Made by a program: the position numbers and the translations under genes
Shown: piece after piece, positions 1 to 10,150 of the stretch
Numbering within the stretch: position 1 is the first letter of the stretch
Layout of the letters: each line of letters starts with the position of its first letter
NCBI GenBank assembly: GCA_024640405.1
Contig: JAHEFB010000023.1
Coordinates: 1-64,000, forward strand
Origin: Alphaproteobacteria bacterium
GTDB taxonomy: Bacteria > Pseudomonadota > Alphaproteobacteria > Rhizobiales > Aestuariivirgaceae
DNA: 64,000 nt
Reading direction: 5' to 3'
Notes under the pieces: generated by a model
What the model was told of the DNA's origin: nothing
The model's database searches: none
What the model saw: the letters and a program-made list of their open reading frames with translations, nothing else

Positions 1-397
1 AAATCCCAGGCATGAACGGCTCCCAGAACACCCGGCCTGCCACAAAGTCCATCACATAGAAAGCAGTGCCGATGATGTTATCGTCCTCACACAGCAAATG
101 TGGCTCTGCAACCGGCAGCCCCTGATCGTGCAGTGCCTTGATGACACGATACTCACGATCGACGGCGTGGGCTGACGGCAACAGTTTACCCGGCGGTTTT
201 CGCCGCAACACATAGGACGCGGTTGCGGTGACAAGTTTGTATGTCGGGTTTGATTGGCCGCCCTTGAACTGTTCTACCGCCATCGGTGGTTCAAAGTCCG
301 GTATATGCGTCACCAGATAGTTGGTCAGTGCTGCCTCATCAAACCGGTGAGCATCACGCACATCCCGTGTCCCGGAAAATTCGGCCTGTCTGTCCAT
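1..397 (-). CDS. APH-family phosphotransferase (partial, C-terminal part outside window)
   Basis: The first 132 codons of a minus-strand gene run off the left edge. The translation begins MDRQAEFSGT and contains GGQSNPTYKL (about residues 44-53), the nucleotide-binding loop of the aminoglycoside-phosphotransferase fold. It then shows YVLRRKPPGKLLPSAHAVDREY, the segment typical of the bacterial APH proteins related to the N-terminal domain of eukaryotic ACAD10/11. These enzymes are ATP-dependent kinases, probably acting on hydroxyacyl-type substrates; the real substrate is not known. The catalytic HxD loop would lie beyond the edge and cannot be checked. The ATG at 397 lies 8 bases past the stop of the hydrolase gene, so the two are probably cotranscribed. 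An in-frame TTG at 409 is a possible earlier start. Confidence 0.85.
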   Translation of the reverse strand, partial: MDRQAEFSGTRDVRDAHRFDEAALTNYLVTHIPDFEPPMAVEQFKGGQSNPTYKLVTATASYVLRRKPPGKLLPSAHAVDREYRVIKALHDQGLPVAEPHLLCEDDNIIGTAFYVMDFVAGRVFWEPFMPGI

Positions 398-405
398 CGG
401 CTGGC

Positions 406-1314
406 TCAAGCAGTGTTCTCCATCAGGAATGGCAGCATGGCGTCAAGCGTCTCGGCCGGGGCTTCTTCAGGCAGAAAATGTCCGCAGGAAATGCCATTGC
501 CTGTTACGTTTGTTGCCCATTTGCGCCAGATGTCCAGTGGGCCACGGGCAGTTTTGCCGGGGATGCCGGCATCGCCCCACAGCGCCAGCATCGGGCAGGT
601 TATCTTGATGCCCTGATCCAGCGCCGCCCGGTCATGGTCGACATCACAGGTCGCACCCGCCCGGTAATCGTTGCACAGGGCATGGATGACGGCCGGATCG
701 CGAAAGTGCCGGCGATATTCCGCAAGCGCTGCCGGATCGAAGACATCAAGCCCGGTGCCGTTGTTCCAGGCTCCGAGTTTTTCGTCGATATAGAAATCCG
801 GATCAGCCCCGATCATTCGCTCAGGCAGCGGATTGGGTTGTGCCAGAAACGGCCAGTGATAGGTGTTCATGGCGCCGGCTATGCTTGCCATGGCCTTCCA
901 TTGTTCCAGCGTGGGCACAATGTCGAGTGTAATCAGGCTGGTAACTGTTTGCGGGTGGTCCTGTGCAAGTCGATAGGCTACGCGTCCTCCGCGATCATGC
1001 CCACACAAGTGAAATGTCTCGTGGCCGAGTGATCGCATGACGGCAACCAGGTCGATTGCCATGGCGCGCTTGGAGTAGGCGAGATTCTTCTCATCATTGA
1101 CCGGCTTTTCGGATTGCCCATAGCCACGCAGATCCGGTATTACCAACGAAAAATGGTGCGCCAGGCTGCCGGCAATCTTGTGCCAGATGGCTCCCGTTTG
1201 CGGAAACCCGTGCACCAGCAGCAATGCCGGGCCTGAGCCGCCGGTTCGTACGAAAATTCGTGCGCCATCGCCATCGATCATGCTGTCTTTAAATCCGGGA
1301 AACAGATCGTTCAT
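406..1314 (-). CDS. Alpha/beta hydrolase, fluoroacetate/haloacetate dehalogenase-like
   Basis: A 302-residue alpha/beta hydrolase. HGFPQT (35-40) gives the oxyanion region, and GHDRGGR (105-111) holds the nucleophilic Asp107 and the carboxylate-binding arginines. LDIVPT places the acid at about Asp131, YHWPF (152-156) supplies the His-Trp pair that binds the halide in fluoroacetate dehalogenases, and CGHFLPEE supplies the catalytic His279. All the residues I associate with fluoroacetate dehalogenase are present, so the likely activity is hydrolytic removal of halide from haloacetates. Sequence alone cannot exclude an epoxide hydrolase or another dehalogenase substrate. The ATG overlaps the purD stop by 4 bases (ATGA), so the gene is translationally coupled to purD. 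The phosphotransferase gene follows at once. Confidence 0.88.
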   Translation of the reverse strand: MNDLFPGFKDSMIDGDGARIFVRTGGSGPALLLVHGFPQTGAIWHKIAGSLAHHFSLVIPDLRGYGQSEKPVNDEKNLAYSKRAMAIDLVAVMRSLGHETFHLCGHDRGGRVAYRLAQDHPQTVTSLITLDIVPTLEQWKAMASIAGAMNTYHWPFLAQPNPLPERMIGADPDFYIDEKLGAWNNGTGLDVFDPAALAEYRRHFRDPAVIHALCNDYRAGATCDVDHDRAALDQGIKITCPMLALWGDAGIPGKTARGPLDIWRKWATNVTGNGISCGHFLPEEAPAETLDAMLPFLMENTA

Positions 1315-2594
1315 GCGGTACCTTTTTCACGCGCCACAGCCCGCCAGCCAATGTCGCGCCGGCAAAAACCCTGTGGCCAGTCTATTGCGTCAACGGCTGC
1401 ATATGCCAGTCCCTGAGCTTCAGCAACATTGCCAGCCTGTGCTGTTATGTTCAACACGCGTCCGCCATTGGCGACAATATTGCTGTCGTCACGTTTTGTG
1501 CCGGCATGAAAAATCTGGACGCCCTTCATTGCTGCAGCTGCATCAAGGTTTCCGATCACCGAGCCTTTCTGAACGTCACCGGGGTAGCCTTCGGTGGCCA
1601 TCACCACGGTAAGTGCAGTCGTATCGCGCCAACGGACCGAGACCTTGTCCAGAGTTCCTGCACATGCCGCCAGCATGATGGTGACGACATCATCCTTCAG
1701 CCTCATCATCAGCACCTGACACTCGGGATCGCCGAACCGCACATTGTATTCGATCAGCTGCGGACCGGTAGCGGTGATCATCAGCCCGGCAAACAGCACA
1801 CCCTGAAAAGGCGCGCCTTCCGCCGCCATGGCTGCCAGAGTAGGGTTGATGATTTCATCCATGGTGCGGCGACACATGGCCTCGTCCATGACCGGCGCGG
1901 GTGAGTAGGCACCCATGCCGCCGGTATTGGGGCCGGTATCGCCGTCTCCGACACATTTGTGATCCTGTGCTGAACCAAATGCCACTGCCGTGGCGCCGTC
2001 GCATATGGCAAAGAACGAGGCCTCTTCGCCCTCAAGGTATTCCTCGATAACCGCTTCGGCTCCGGCTGCACCGAAACGCCCCGCAAATATGTCGCGCACT
2101 GCCGTTTCTGCGTCATCCATCGTCATGGCAACCGTGACGCCTTTTCCAGCAGCAAGACCGTCAGCCTTGACCACAATCGGCGCACTGTGTTTTGCCAGAT
2201 AGGCGAGCGCGTCAGGTTCATTGTCAAATCGCCCGTAAGTGCCGGTGGGAATATTGTATTTCGCGCAGATATCCTTGGTGAAACCCTTTGAACCTTCAAG
2301 TCGGGCGGCAGCGGCATCCGGGCCGAATGTCGTGATGCCGGCACTGCGCAGTTTGTCTGCAAGGCCCGCAACCAGAGGAGCCTCAGGGCCAACAACCACA
2401 AGGCCGATAGAATTCAAATTACAGAAACTGATTATTGCTGCTGGATCGTCAATATTCAGCGCCACGATCTCTGCCTCGTGCGCAATTCCGGCATTGCCGG
2501 GTGAGCAGAAAAGTGTGTCCGTCAGTGGTGAGTTTGCGATTGCCCAGGCCAGCGCGTGTTCGCGGCCGCCCGATCCGATCAGAAGAATGTTCAT
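1311..2594 (-). CDS. purD: Phosphoribosylamine--glycine ligase
   Basis: GAR synthetase, the second step of de novo purine synthesis: phosphoribosylamine + glycine + ATP to glycinamide ribonucleotide, in the cytosol. The protein has 427 residues, normal for the family. It starts with [17 protein letters not shown], the canonical N-terminus, so longer reading-frame extensions are rejected and the ATG at 2594 is used. The ATP-grasp domain shows [13 protein letters not shown], and later [12 protein letters not shown], a conserved substrate and metal segment. xseA is divergent 75 bases away, so both promoters must lie in 2595-2669. The last codons overlap the start of the dehalogenase-like gene. 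Confidence 0.97.
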   Translation of the reverse strand: MNILLIGSGGREHALAWAIANSPLTDTLFCSPGNAGIAHEAEIVALNIDDPAAIISFCNLNSIGLVVVGPEAPLVAGLADKLRSAGITTFGPDAAAARLEGSKGFTKDICAKYNIPTGTYGRFDNEPDALAYLAKHSAPIVVKADGLAAGKGVTVAMTMDDAETAVRDIFAGRFGAAGAEAVIEEYLEGEEASFFAICDGATAVAFGSAQDHKCVGDGDTGPNTGGMGAYSPAPVMDEAMCRRTMDEIINPTLAAMAAEGAPFQGVLFAGLMITATGPQLIEYNVRFGDPECQVLMMRLKDDVVTIMLAACAGTLDKVSVRWRDTTALTVVMATEGYPGDVQKGSVIGNLDAAAAMKGVQIFHAGTKRDDSNIVANGGRVLNITAQAGNVAEAQGLAYAAVDAIDWPQGFCRRDIGWRAVAREKGTA

Positions 2595-2669
2595 GAAGTA
2601 TCCAGCTCTCCTTGCCATTGCCCCTGTTTTTGACATCCAATAGGCGTCATTGAAAGGATTCTTGTAGCC

Positions 2670-4151
2670 ATGTCCACCGATTGGCCTCCATCGGGCTTCG
2701 ATCCCGACACCGGCGAACTTATGGATGAGCCCGAAGCGGTTTCCAACGTTGTTGAGTTTTCCGTGTCGGAGATATCCAACGCGTTGAAACGAACGCTGGA
2801 AGACACATTCGGTCATGTGCGCGTGCGCGGTGAACTGGGCCGCGTATCGCGCCCTGCATCCGGCCACGTCTATCTTGACCTGAAAGACGATCGTGCAGTG
2901 ATATCAGGGGTCATATGGAAGGGCACGGCTTCACGCATGAAGGTGCAGCCCGAGCAGGGGCTGGAAGTCATTGCGACCGGGCGCATAACCACGTTTCCGG
3001 GCCAATCGAAGTATCAGATCATCATAGAAACACTGGAACCTGCCGGTGCCGGCGCGCTGATGGCACTGTTGGAGGAACGCCGCAAGAAATTGTCCGCGGA
3101 GGGCCTGTTTGACGAGAACCGCAAGAGCGAACTGCCTTATCTGCCGAACGTGATCGGTGTGGTGACTTCGCCAACAGGTGCGGTCATTCGCGATATCCTG
3201 CATCGGTTGTCGGACCGCTTTCCAAGACATGTTCTGGTATGGCCGGTGCGGGTGCAGGGCGAAAGCAGTGCCGGTGAAGTCGCCAATGGCATTCGCGGGT
3301 TCAACACCTTCGAAGCAAACGGTGATATCCCGAGACCTGACCTGATCATCGTCGCGCGCGGCGGCGGCAGCCTGGAAGATTTGTGGGGGTTCAACGAAGA
3401 AGAAGTGGTGCGCGCGGTGGCAGATAGCGCGATCCCTGTGATATCCGCGGTGGGTCACGAGACCGACTGGACGCTGGTGGATCACGCCGCCGACGGGCGG
3501 GCGCCAACGCCCACTGCGGCGGCTGAGCGCGCCGTTCCGGTACGGTCGGAATTGTTGGCCTATGTGGCTGACATGGGCGCTCGCCAGCTTCGCGCTGTTT
3601 CCCGCGCCATGGACGAACGCCGCACCCGCGTAACGGCTGCGGGCAGGGGCCTGCCGCGTCCCGACGATTTGCTTGCCCTGGCAAGACAACGCTTTGATGC
3701 GGCATCCGGCAGGCTGGGCCAGTCACTCAAGACTGCCACGGCAGCCAGCCGCAATCATTTGGACCGGGTTGCAGGACGCTTAAGCGTCAGGCCATTGCAG
3801 CAGCAGATAACCCGGGATCGGGAGACCATCATTCGTTTGTCGCGCGAAGCCAGGCGGGGTCTCGACGCACAAATGCAACAGCGTCGTCAGGTGTTGTCGG
3901 CCGCCGACAAGTTGCTGCGAGCATTTTCATACCAGGCAGTGCTGGAGCGTGGCTTCGCACTGGTTCGCGATAGCGATGGTCAGCCAGTCCCGACTGCAGC
4001 CGCAACTGAAGCAGGCATGGCTGTGTGTATCGAGTTTGCCGACGGCCGCGCAGACGCAGTGATCGGCGTCAAGGGCAAAAAGAAATCCAGCCCGGCGTCC
4101 AGGGGCTCGGGAACCGGTAAGCCGGATGGCGGGCAGGGAGATCTTTTCTAG
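2670..4151 (+). CDS. xseA: Exodeoxyribonuclease VII large subunit
   Basis: Large subunit of the bidirectional single-strand-specific exonuclease VII; the small subunit XseB is not in the window. It has 493 residues. The N-terminal OB-fold is at about 25-125 ([20 protein letters not shown], then VRVRGELG and YLDLKD). The nuclease domain carries [21 protein letters not shown] and [29 protein letters not shown], the two diagnostic motifs. A long basic coiled-coil-like segment follows, and the tail is low-complexity Lys/Gly/Ser. A GAAAGGA ribosome site at 2652-2658 supports the ATG at 2670. The gene is divergent from purD. Confidence 0.96.
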   Translation: MSTDWPPSGFDPDTGELMDEPEAVSNVVEFSVSEISNALKRTLEDTFGHVRVRGELGRVSRPASGHVYLDLKDDRAVISGVIWKGTASRMKVQPEQGLEVIATGRITTFPGQSKYQIIIETLEPAGAGALMALLEERRKKLSAEGLFDENRKSELPYLPNVIGVVTSPTGAVIRDILHRLSDRFPRHVLVWPVRVQGESSAGEVANGIRGFNTFEANGDIPRPDLIIVARGGGSLEDLWGFNEEEVVRAVADSAIPVISAVGHETDWTLVDHAADGRAPTPTAAAERAVPVRSELLAYVADMGARQLRAVSRAMDERRTRVTAAGRGLPRPDDLLALARQRFDAASGRLGQSLKTATAASRNHLDRVAGRLSVRPLQQQITRDRETIIRLSREARRGLDAQMQQRRQVLSAADKLLRAFSYQAVLERGFALVRDSDGQPVPTAAATEAGMAVCIEFADGRADAVIGVKGKKKSSPASRGSGTGKPDGGQGDLF

Positions 4152-4313
4152 TTTTTGCAGAGATTTTAATTTTCTGCAGCAACCTGATGCGGGCAAATCA
4201 CTCAACCTGAGCGACGAGTGTTCCCAGTGTAGAGTAGATTGTGCACTCGCAAACCTCGTTGAACCTGCCAACCCCCTTCTCAAGTCGTTGATCTGCCTGT
4301 ATGAGTAATTGCC

Positions 4314-4535
4314 ATGAACTTTGAACCGACATTCGCGGCTGCCCAGGAAGCCAAGGTCCGTTATCTTGATGCGGATTTTCAGATCACGCGCCATGGCGAC
4401 TTTGTACGCTGTGCGGTGACCCGGCAGGCCATCCGCCTGGATGATTTGCGCTATTGGTCTGTCGATCGTCAGGAAGCATATGCATCGGCTGAAATTGCCA
4501 TGCAGCGTCATCTGGAAATGAACGCGTCTACCTGA
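4314..4535 (+). CDS. DUF2093 domain protein
   Basis: A 73-residue protein of the alphaproteobacterial DUF2093 family. It is recognised from GDFVRCAVTRQAI followed by DDLRYWSVDRQEAYASAEIA, a short conserved core that makes up nearly the whole protein. The function is unknown. In related genomes the gene is often found downstream of xseA, as here, at a distance of 162 bases. The spacing and an AT-rich stretch between them suggest a separate promoter. It converges with the carboxylate-amine ligase gene, with 16 bases between the stops. Confidence 0.85.
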   Translation: MNFEPTFAAAQEAKVRYLDADFQITRHGDFVRCAVTRQAIRLDDLRYWSVDRQEAYASAEIAMQRHLEMNAST

Positions 4536-4551
4536 TTAGACGTGACACGAA

Positions 4552-5691
4552 TTAATCCAGACCGCTGACAGTCTCTTCGATCAAACTATCTACCACGGCG
4601 CGCATTGCTTCTTCAGCATCTGCTCCACTATCAATGGCGGATTGGTGGACCTTGCGTTGCCGGTCGGCGCTGTTGCCGTTGGCGGCGATGTCGCGCACCT
4701 TCACGATTTCTGCTGAACAGCCCAGCTCTTCGGCATCTTGCGCCACAAGTGCAAGCAACTCATCAACCAGGTCTGGATAATTCACCAGCTCTGCCTTGCC
4801 AAAGTCCATCAGTTTTCCAGATACGCCGTAACGCTGTGCCTGCCAGCGGTTTTCATTGATCAGGAAACGTTCGTATTGGCGCCAGCGCTGGTTCGACAGT
4901 CTCAACCGGTACAGCATATGCGTCACGCTCTGTACCATGGCCGCGATGGCAACGGTATCATCCAGACGGGGCGTGACATCGCAAATTCTGGCCTCCAGCG
5001 TCGGGAACCTGTCAGATGGCCGCAGGTCCCACCAAATCTTGGTTGCATCCTCAATCACACCTGCATGGACCAGTATATCCACTGCGCGCGTGTATTCGGC
5101 GAACGAGTTGAACCTGGGCGGCAGGCCAGTGCGCGGCAGATTGTCAAATACACTCAGCCGGTAGGATGCAAGCCCGGTATCCTGGCCTTGCCAGAAGGGT
5201 GACGATCCGGAAAGCGCCAGCATATGCGGCAGAAAATATGACAATTGGCCAAGCAGGTCGATACGAATGTCCTCGTCTTCAATACCGACATGGACATGCA
5301 TACCGCAGATCAGCATGCGTCTGGCGACCCCGGCAAGATCCCGCGCCAGGTCTTCATAACGTTGTTTGTTGGTGAAGGTCTGATGCTGCCAGTCAGCGAA
5401 CGGGTGGGTAGCAACAGCCAGTGGCGCGAGCCCGTAATTTCCGGCAATATCAGATATGGTCTTACGCAGTTCGCAAAGTTCGGCGCGTGCTTGCGGGATG
5501 GTCTTGCACACCCCTGTGCCAACCTCGATCTGACACTGCAGAAATTCCGGGCTGACACGGGTTTTCAGAACTTTCTGGCATTCCGCCATCATGGCGTCAG
5601 GCGCTGCCACCAGATCGCGGGTCGTGCGGTCGACGAGGAGATATTCTTCCTCGACGCCCAGTGTAAAGGTCGGTGATTTTTTAGCCATCAT
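4552..5691 (-). CDS. Carboxylate-amine ligase, YbdK/GCS2 family
   Basis: A 379-residue protein of the glutamate-cysteine ligase type 2 superfamily, which makes an amide bond at a glutamate-like carboxylate at the expense of [15 protein letters not shown] (10-21) is the N-terminal signature with the acidic metal ligands. [15 protein letters not shown] (about 131-145) is the second family motif, and WWDLRPS the third. YbdK-type members have weak or no confirmed gamma-glutamylcysteine ligase activity, so the substrate is open. Two adjacent Met codons (5691 and 5688) are both possible starts and no clear ribosome site separates them. The gene appears monocistronic. Confidence 0.9.
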   Translation of the reverse strand: MMAKKSPTFTLGVEEEYLLVDRTTRDLVAAPDAMMAECQKVLKTRVSPEFLQCQIEVGTGVCKTIPQARAELCELRKTISDIAGNYGLAPLAVATHPFADWQHQTFTNKQRYEDLARDLAGVARRMLICGMHVHVGIEDEDIRIDLLGQLSYFLPHMLALSGSSPFWQGQDTGLASYRLSVFDNLPRTGLPPRFNSFAEYTRAVDILVHAGVIEDATKIWWDLRPSDRFPTLEARICDVTPRLDDTVAIAAMVQSVTHMLYRLRLSNQRWRQYERFLINENRWQAQRYGVSGKLMDFGKAELVNYPDLVDELLALVAQDAEELGCSAEIVKVRDIAANGNSADRQRKVHQSAIDSGADAEEAMRAVVDSLIEETVSGLD

Positions 5692-5750
5692 GGATCAAAG
5701 CATGACCCGAAGCGGGGCATGCTTGCAAGTCATTACGTTCAGCCATGGTT

Positions 5751-6005
5751 TCAGGCCAGGAATCCGATAAATCGATAGTCCTTGTTCATGACCAGAAAGA
5801 CGTTTGCCGATATGATCATCCAGAACAGAGTGCGCGAAGTGTGCTGATGCCGCACATTTGCGCGACCAATGGCTTGCATAACGAAATAAATGATGACCGC
5901 CAGCCCGTTGACGACACTGAGTTGCAACAGCAGGGGATAATCGCCATCAAGGAAAAAGGTGGATAACCAGGTCAGATTACCGTCTGAAATCAGGGTTTTA
6001 ATCAT
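5751..6005 (-). CDS. Small membrane protein, function unknown
   Basis: An 84-residue protein I do not recognise by name. The sequence shows two hydrophobic segments, at about residues 22-45 (YPLLLQLSVVNGLAVIIYFVMQ) and 60-72 (TLFWMIISANVFLVM), joined by a short basic/polar loop. This fits a small inner-membrane protein with two helices. The start at 6005 has a TTGAGG-like ribosome site about 8 bases upstream. It stands alone between the carboxylate-amine ligase and the divergent DAHP synthase. The stretch 6006-6269 upstream holds no further gene I can support and probably contains both promoters. Confidence 0.6.
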   Translation of the reverse strand: MIKTLISDGNLTWLSTFFLDGDYPLLLQLSVVNGLAVIIYFVMQAIGRANVRHQHTSRTLFWMIISANVFLVMNKDYRFIGFLA

Positions 6006-6269
6006 CGGCTCAACCTCAATATGCTCAGTCAGATTGCAGGAATGCCGCCGCGGCCAGACATATTGTCAGGGGAATCTTAACACCTGGTGTTCCAGACAGG
6101 TTGCATTTTACTGATTTTGCGGGTTTGGAGGGACTGATTGACAAAGCACCGGCATGGTGAATGTCTGCGGATTCTGCCACTCAACTGCACAGCGCTTGCA
6201 TTTTCCGCTATGATGGCGCAATGAAACCACCGGTTCGCAAAATCGCGGACAGTCAAGAGAGTAAGTACT

Positions 6270-7664
6270 ATGAGCAACTGGACCCCATCAAGCTGGCGTT
6301 CGTTCCCGATCAGGCAGGTTCCTGACTATGCTGACGCTGCAGCCCTGAAAACAACTGAGGCACGTCTGGCAACGTTTCCTCCGCTGGTTTTTGCAGGTGA
6401 GGCACGCAAGCTGAAGCGCAAGTTGGCAAAAGTGTCGGAAGGCAAGGGGTTTTTGTTGCAAGGTGGCGATTGTGCGGAGAGTTTTGCCGAACATCAGGCA
6501 GACAACATTCGCGACTTCTTCCGCGTATTCCTGCAAATGGCTGTCGTGTTGACGTTTGCCGGTGGTCAGCCGGTGGTGAAGGTTGGCCGAATAGCCGGAC
6601 AATTTGCCAAGCCGCGTTCGTCCGATGTGGAAAAGCAGGGTGACGTGGAGCTGCCCAGCTATCGTGGCGACATTATCAATGGCATCGATTTTGATGCGGC
6701 ATCTCGCGAACCGGATCCTGAGCGCCAGATCATGGCTTATCGTCAGTCGGCTGCCACGTTAAACCTGTTGCGGGCATTTGCCATGGGTGGATACGCCAAT
6801 CTTGAGCACGTTCATCGCTGGACACTGGGCTACCTGCGCGGTTCGCCCCAGTCTGAACGCTATCAGCATCTGGCAGACCGGATTTCTGAAACCCTTGGCT
6901 TCATGCGTTCATGCGGGATCAATCCGGATACTACTCCACAGCTGAAATCCACCGAGTTCTACACCTCGCACGAGGCGTTGTTGCTGGGCTTTGAGGAGGC
7001 GCTGACCCGCGTCGACTCGACCTCCGGGGAATGGTATGCCACTTCAGGTCACATGCTGTGGATTGGTGACCGGACACGTCAACCCGATCATGCCCACCTG
7101 GAGTTCTGTCGCGGTGTTCAAAACCCCATTGGTCTCAAGTGTGGTCCGTCGCTTGAGGCTGACGAACTTATCCGTCTGATCGATATTCTGAACCCTGCCA
7201 ATGAAGCGGGCAGATTGACGCTCATCGCGCGCTTTGGTGCCGGAAAAGTCGAAGATCACTTGCCGGCCCTGATCCGCAAGGTCGAAGCAGAGGGCCGTAA
7301 GGTATTGTGGTCGTGCGACCCCATGCATGGCAATGTGATCAAGGCATCCAGCGGCTACAAGACCAGACCATTTGACGCAATTCTGTCGGAGGTGCGTGAT
7401 TTCCTGTCAATTCACCGGGCCGAAGGCACTCATGCCGGTGGAATCCATGTTGAGATGACCGGGCAGAACGTCACCGAATGCACTGGCGGTGCCCGTGAAG
7501 TGTCCGATGATGACCTGGCAGACCGTTATCACACCCATTGCGACCCGCGGCTCAACGCCGATCAGGCGCTGGAGCTTGCCTTCCTGGTAGCCGAGGAACT
7601 GCGCAAGTCTGTTGGTTCTGGTACGGATCAGTCCGACGAGTCCAGTTTCGAAGCTGCTGAATAA
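6270..7664 (+). CDS. 3-deoxy-7-phosphoheptulonate synthase, class II
   Basis: Class II (plant-type) DAHP synthase. It condenses phosphoenolpyruvate with erythrose 4-phosphate, the first step of the shikimate pathway to aromatic amino acids, in the cytosol. It is 464 residues long, as expected. Diagnostic motifs are [14 protein letters not shown] (67-80), [18 protein letters not shown] with PEP-binding residues, WSCDPMHGN (about 347-355) and [12 protein letters not shown], which carries metal ligands. Class II enzymes are unrelated in detail to E. coli AroFGH and are normal in rhizobia and their relatives. Translation starts at the ATG at 6270, behind a GAGAG ribosome site. The gene converges with the DUF255 gene. 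Confidence 0.95.
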   Translation: MSNWTPSSWRSFPIRQVPDYADAAALKTTEARLATFPPLVFAGEARKLKRKLAKVSEGKGFLLQGGDCAESFAEHQADNIRDFFRVFLQMAVVLTFAGGQPVVKVGRIAGQFAKPRSSDVEKQGDVELPSYRGDIINGIDFDAASREPDPERQIMAYRQSAATLNLLRAFAMGGYANLEHVHRWTLGYLRGSPQSERYQHLADRISETLGFMRSCGINPDTTPQLKSTEFYTSHEALLLGFEEALTRVDSTSGEWYATSGHMLWIGDRTRQPDHAHLEFCRGVQNPIGLKCGPSLEADELIRLIDILNPANEAGRLTLIARFGAGKVEDHLPALIRKVEAEGRKVLWSCDPMHGNVIKASSGYKTRPFDAILSEVRDFLSIHRAEGTHAGGIHVEMTGQNVTECTGGAREVSDDDLADRYHTHCDPRLNADQALELAFLVAEELRKSVGSGTDQSDESSFEAAE

Positions 7665-7691
7665 TCGGGGGAGACGTGCCTTCCGTTGGTA

Positions 7692-10043
7692 TTACGTCTC
7701 AGGAAGCAGGGCAATCCGCAGTTTTAATATCTCCGGGAGCAGGCATATTTCGTCTGAACAGGTTTGTACCTGAAGCCTGGCTTCAACCGGGCCTGAGAAG
7801 GCGTCCTTGAAGTGGGCGGTGATTTCCACCTGATTCTCCAGAAGCGCCATGGGCTTTTCGTTGAATGCGAGTTTCCTGGTCTTGGGCTCCGGGTAGGACA
7901 CGGTGACGGATTTCGCCAGGTCGTTGCCGGCGATGTCCAGTTTGGTGGCTACCAGATAGTCTTCCAGCGGAGCATGCGAATTTACATGCCAGCCGTCAGC
8001 CACATCCAGTCGAATAACCAGGCTCTTGCGATCTTTACCCGAAACCAGCCGTGCCTTTACAACGCCATTGCCTGCAAATTGAATGACACCGGTTTGTCCA
8101 TGCAGGAAACTGTCTGATGCAGACAATATGGACGCGCCGCTGGTCGGGGTACCTGCTGCAATTCCCGACAGCGCCGCAATGGTCTGTTCCGTGGCAAGAC
8201 GCAGGTCCGGTGTACCTGCACGATGTGTAAGGCGCACCATTGCATCAAGGGCTGCTCCATTGCCTGAAGGCTGATCGACGTCGCTGCGGGGCTTGGTCCG
8301 CGCAAACCCGGCTGCCTCCCGGGTGCTGAAATAATCACCTGTTTCGCCGTCCTGAAAATTCTTGCGCATTTGGCTTATCAGGGCCTTTGTGCGGTCCAGC
8401 CAGACCTTGTCTCCCGTCGCATCGTGAACAAACAGGTAGGCACGCGCCATCTGGGCGTAATCGTCAAGCTCGCCTTCAACATCATTGATGCCTTCAAAAT
8501 GACTTCGATGCAGTACGCCGTCGTCGTCATGCATTTTTGCCCAGATGAATTCACCGGCCTTTACCGCGACGTGGCGGTATCCGGCATCATCAAACAATAT
8601 CGCTGCCTGTGCGATGCTGGCGATCATCATGCCGTTCCAGTTGGCCAGGATCTTCTGATCCCGAACCGGTTTTTGCCTCGGTTTGCGGGCTTCGGTCAGC
8701 TTGCCAAGAATCCGGTCGAGTTGCGGCGATGGCTGGCGCTGCACGCCGTCCATGTTGAGGATAACCTTGCCGGCCATATCGCCATCGGCAATCAGGCCGA
8801 ACGTATCCACGGCAAATTCCGCGTCCTGTTTTCCCAGCACCTGTTCGAACTGTTCCGGCGTCCATACGTAATAGGTGCCTTCTTCCCCTTCGGAATCCGC
8901 GTCGCGGGACGTATAAAACCCGCCATCCGGTGCGGTCAGGTCCCGCAGCACATAGTCTATGGTCTTGCGAGCTGTAGCGGCATACTCAGGCTTGCCGGTC
9001 AGGCGATAAGCCGAGAGGTAGACCTCGGTATTGAGCGCCTGATCATTCAGCATTTTTTCAAAATGCGGCACTCTCCATCCGGGATCTATGGCGTACCTGT
9101 GAAAGCCGCCTTCGATATGATCGTGAATCCCGCCTTTGAGACCTGATTGCAGGGTGCGTTCCACCGCATCGAGGGTTTCACTGTCACCTGATCGTTCCGC
9201 CTGCTGCAACATGAAGGCAAGCACCGTGGGGCGGAAAAACTTCGGCCCCTGGCCAAGACCGCCGGAGAAGGCGTCAAACTGGCCGGCCAGTTTCCTGGCC
9301 GCGTCAATCATCAGCTTCGGCGACAGGCTCTGTGCCTCCTGCTTGCGGTTCAGGTAACCTTCCAGAAGTGTCGCCAGCCGGTCGCCTTCTGCCAGTACGT
9401 CCGCCTTTTCCTGCGCCCAGCTTTGAGTGATCCCGCCGAGCAATCCGGCGAATTCTGACGGCGGAATATAACCGGTTCCGTAAAAGGGCTTCAGATCGGA
9501 TGTCAGGAACATGTTGTTTGGCCAGCCGCCGCGCTGGGTGAGCAGTTCGGTCACCAGCATGTAGGTATCGTCCAGTGCCGTATGTTGTTCACGATCCACC
9601 AGAACCGGGACAAACTGTTCGTTGATGATCTTTGCGATGGCGTCATTGTTGAAATGTGTTTCCTGCATCACGTGGCACCAGTGGCAGGCCGTGTAGCCGA
9701 ACGAGACAAAGATCGGCAGGTCATTGTCCCGCGCCTGTTTGAAGGCCTGCTCACCCCATTTGTACCAGCGCACCAGATCGTTTGAGTGCGAACGCAAATA
9801 CGGCGAACTGCTGGTTGACATGCGTGGATTGTCATCAGCCTTGCCGACAAATCCGGCCTGGGAAATTGTCGCATGAACCACCAGTGCGAAAACGGTCGCT
9901 GCGAGGGCTAGAGTAACATGGCTTCTCCTGAAGCCATCAAGGTGCTCTAACACTTTGCAAGCGATCAGGTTTATGACTTTTGGTTGAAACAACCAATAGT
10001 CACCCTGATCTTGCATGCGGATGGCAAATCTGTATTTCGGCAT
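7692..10043 (-). CDS. Exported DUF255 (YyaL/SSP411-like) thioredoxin-fold protein fused to a DsbD-alpha domain
   Basis: 783 residues. Residues about 40-64 form a hydrophobic export signal (VTLALAATVFALVVHATISQAG) after an unusually long N-region, so the protein should be periplasmic or membrane-anchored. Residues 74-230 are the thioredoxin-like DUF255 domain with ACHWCHVM (Cys120, Cys123). A long six-hairpin-glycosidase-like region follows (about 250-650), as in YyaL/SSP411 proteins. The last 125 residues match the DsbD N-terminal alpha domain and end with a cysteine pair (Cys762, Cys767 in CSDEICLLPE). A role in periplasmic thiol-disulfide exchange is likely; this is inference. The ATG at 10043 has an AGGA site 10 bases upstream. 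GTG at 9953 would give a more normal signal peptide. Confidence 0.85.
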   Translation of the reverse strand: MPKYRFAIRMQDQGDYWLFQPKVINLIACKVLEHLDGFRRSHVTLALAATVFALVVHATISQAGFVGKADDNPRMSTSSSPYLRSHSNDLVRWYKWGEQAFKQARDNDLPIFVSFGYTACHWCHVMQETHFNNDAIAKIINEQFVPVLVDREQHTALDDTYMLVTELLTQRGGWPNNMFLTSDLKPFYGTGYIPPSEFAGLLGGITQSWAQEKADVLAEGDRLATLLEGYLNRKQEAQSLSPKLMIDAARKLAGQFDAFSGGLGQGPKFFRPTVLAFMLQQAERSGDSETLDAVERTLQSGLKGGIHDHIEGGFHRYAIDPGWRVPHFEKMLNDQALNTEVYLSAYRLTGKPEYAATARKTIDYVLRDLTAPDGGFYTSRDADSEGEEGTYYVWTPEQFEQVLGKQDAEFAVDTFGLIADGDMAGKVILNMDGVQRQPSPQLDRILGKLTEARKPRQKPVRDQKILANWNGMMIASIAQAAILFDDAGYRHVAVKAGEFIWAKMHDDDGVLHRSHFEGINDVEGELDDYAQMARAYLFVHDATGDKVWLDRTKALISQMRKNFQDGETGDYFSTREAAGFARTKPRSDVDQPSGNGAALDAMVRLTHRAGTPDLRLATEQTIAALSGIAAGTPTSGASILSASDSFLHGQTGVIQFAGNGVVKARLVSGKDRKSLVIRLDVADGWHVNSHAPLEDYLVATKLDIAGNDLAKSVTVSYPEPKTRKLAFNEKPMALLENQVEITAHFKDAFSGPVEARLQVQTCSDEICLLPEILKLRIALLPET

Positions 10044-10150
10044 CTGAAAATTATCCTCGGGTTATGAGGCAAGCTCTCACCTGAACAGGTAACAGCCTTG
10101 CTTGTCCGGAGGAATTCACGATGGCGTGGGATTGATCGCGTGAAAATCAG

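Noticed and set aside
4126-4308. 60-codon plus-strand frame after xseA
   Set aside because: It begins inside xseA, has no ribosome site and no recognisable product.
6137-6214. TTGACA and TATGAT elements upstream of DAHP synthase as one promoter
   Set aside because: The spacing is far from 17 bases and neither has a good partner at the right distance.
7671-7700. GAGACGT/ACGTCTC inverted repeat between DAHP synthase and the DUF255 gene as a terminator
   Set aside because: The 16-base loop is long, there is no T-run and the right arm lies in coding sequence.
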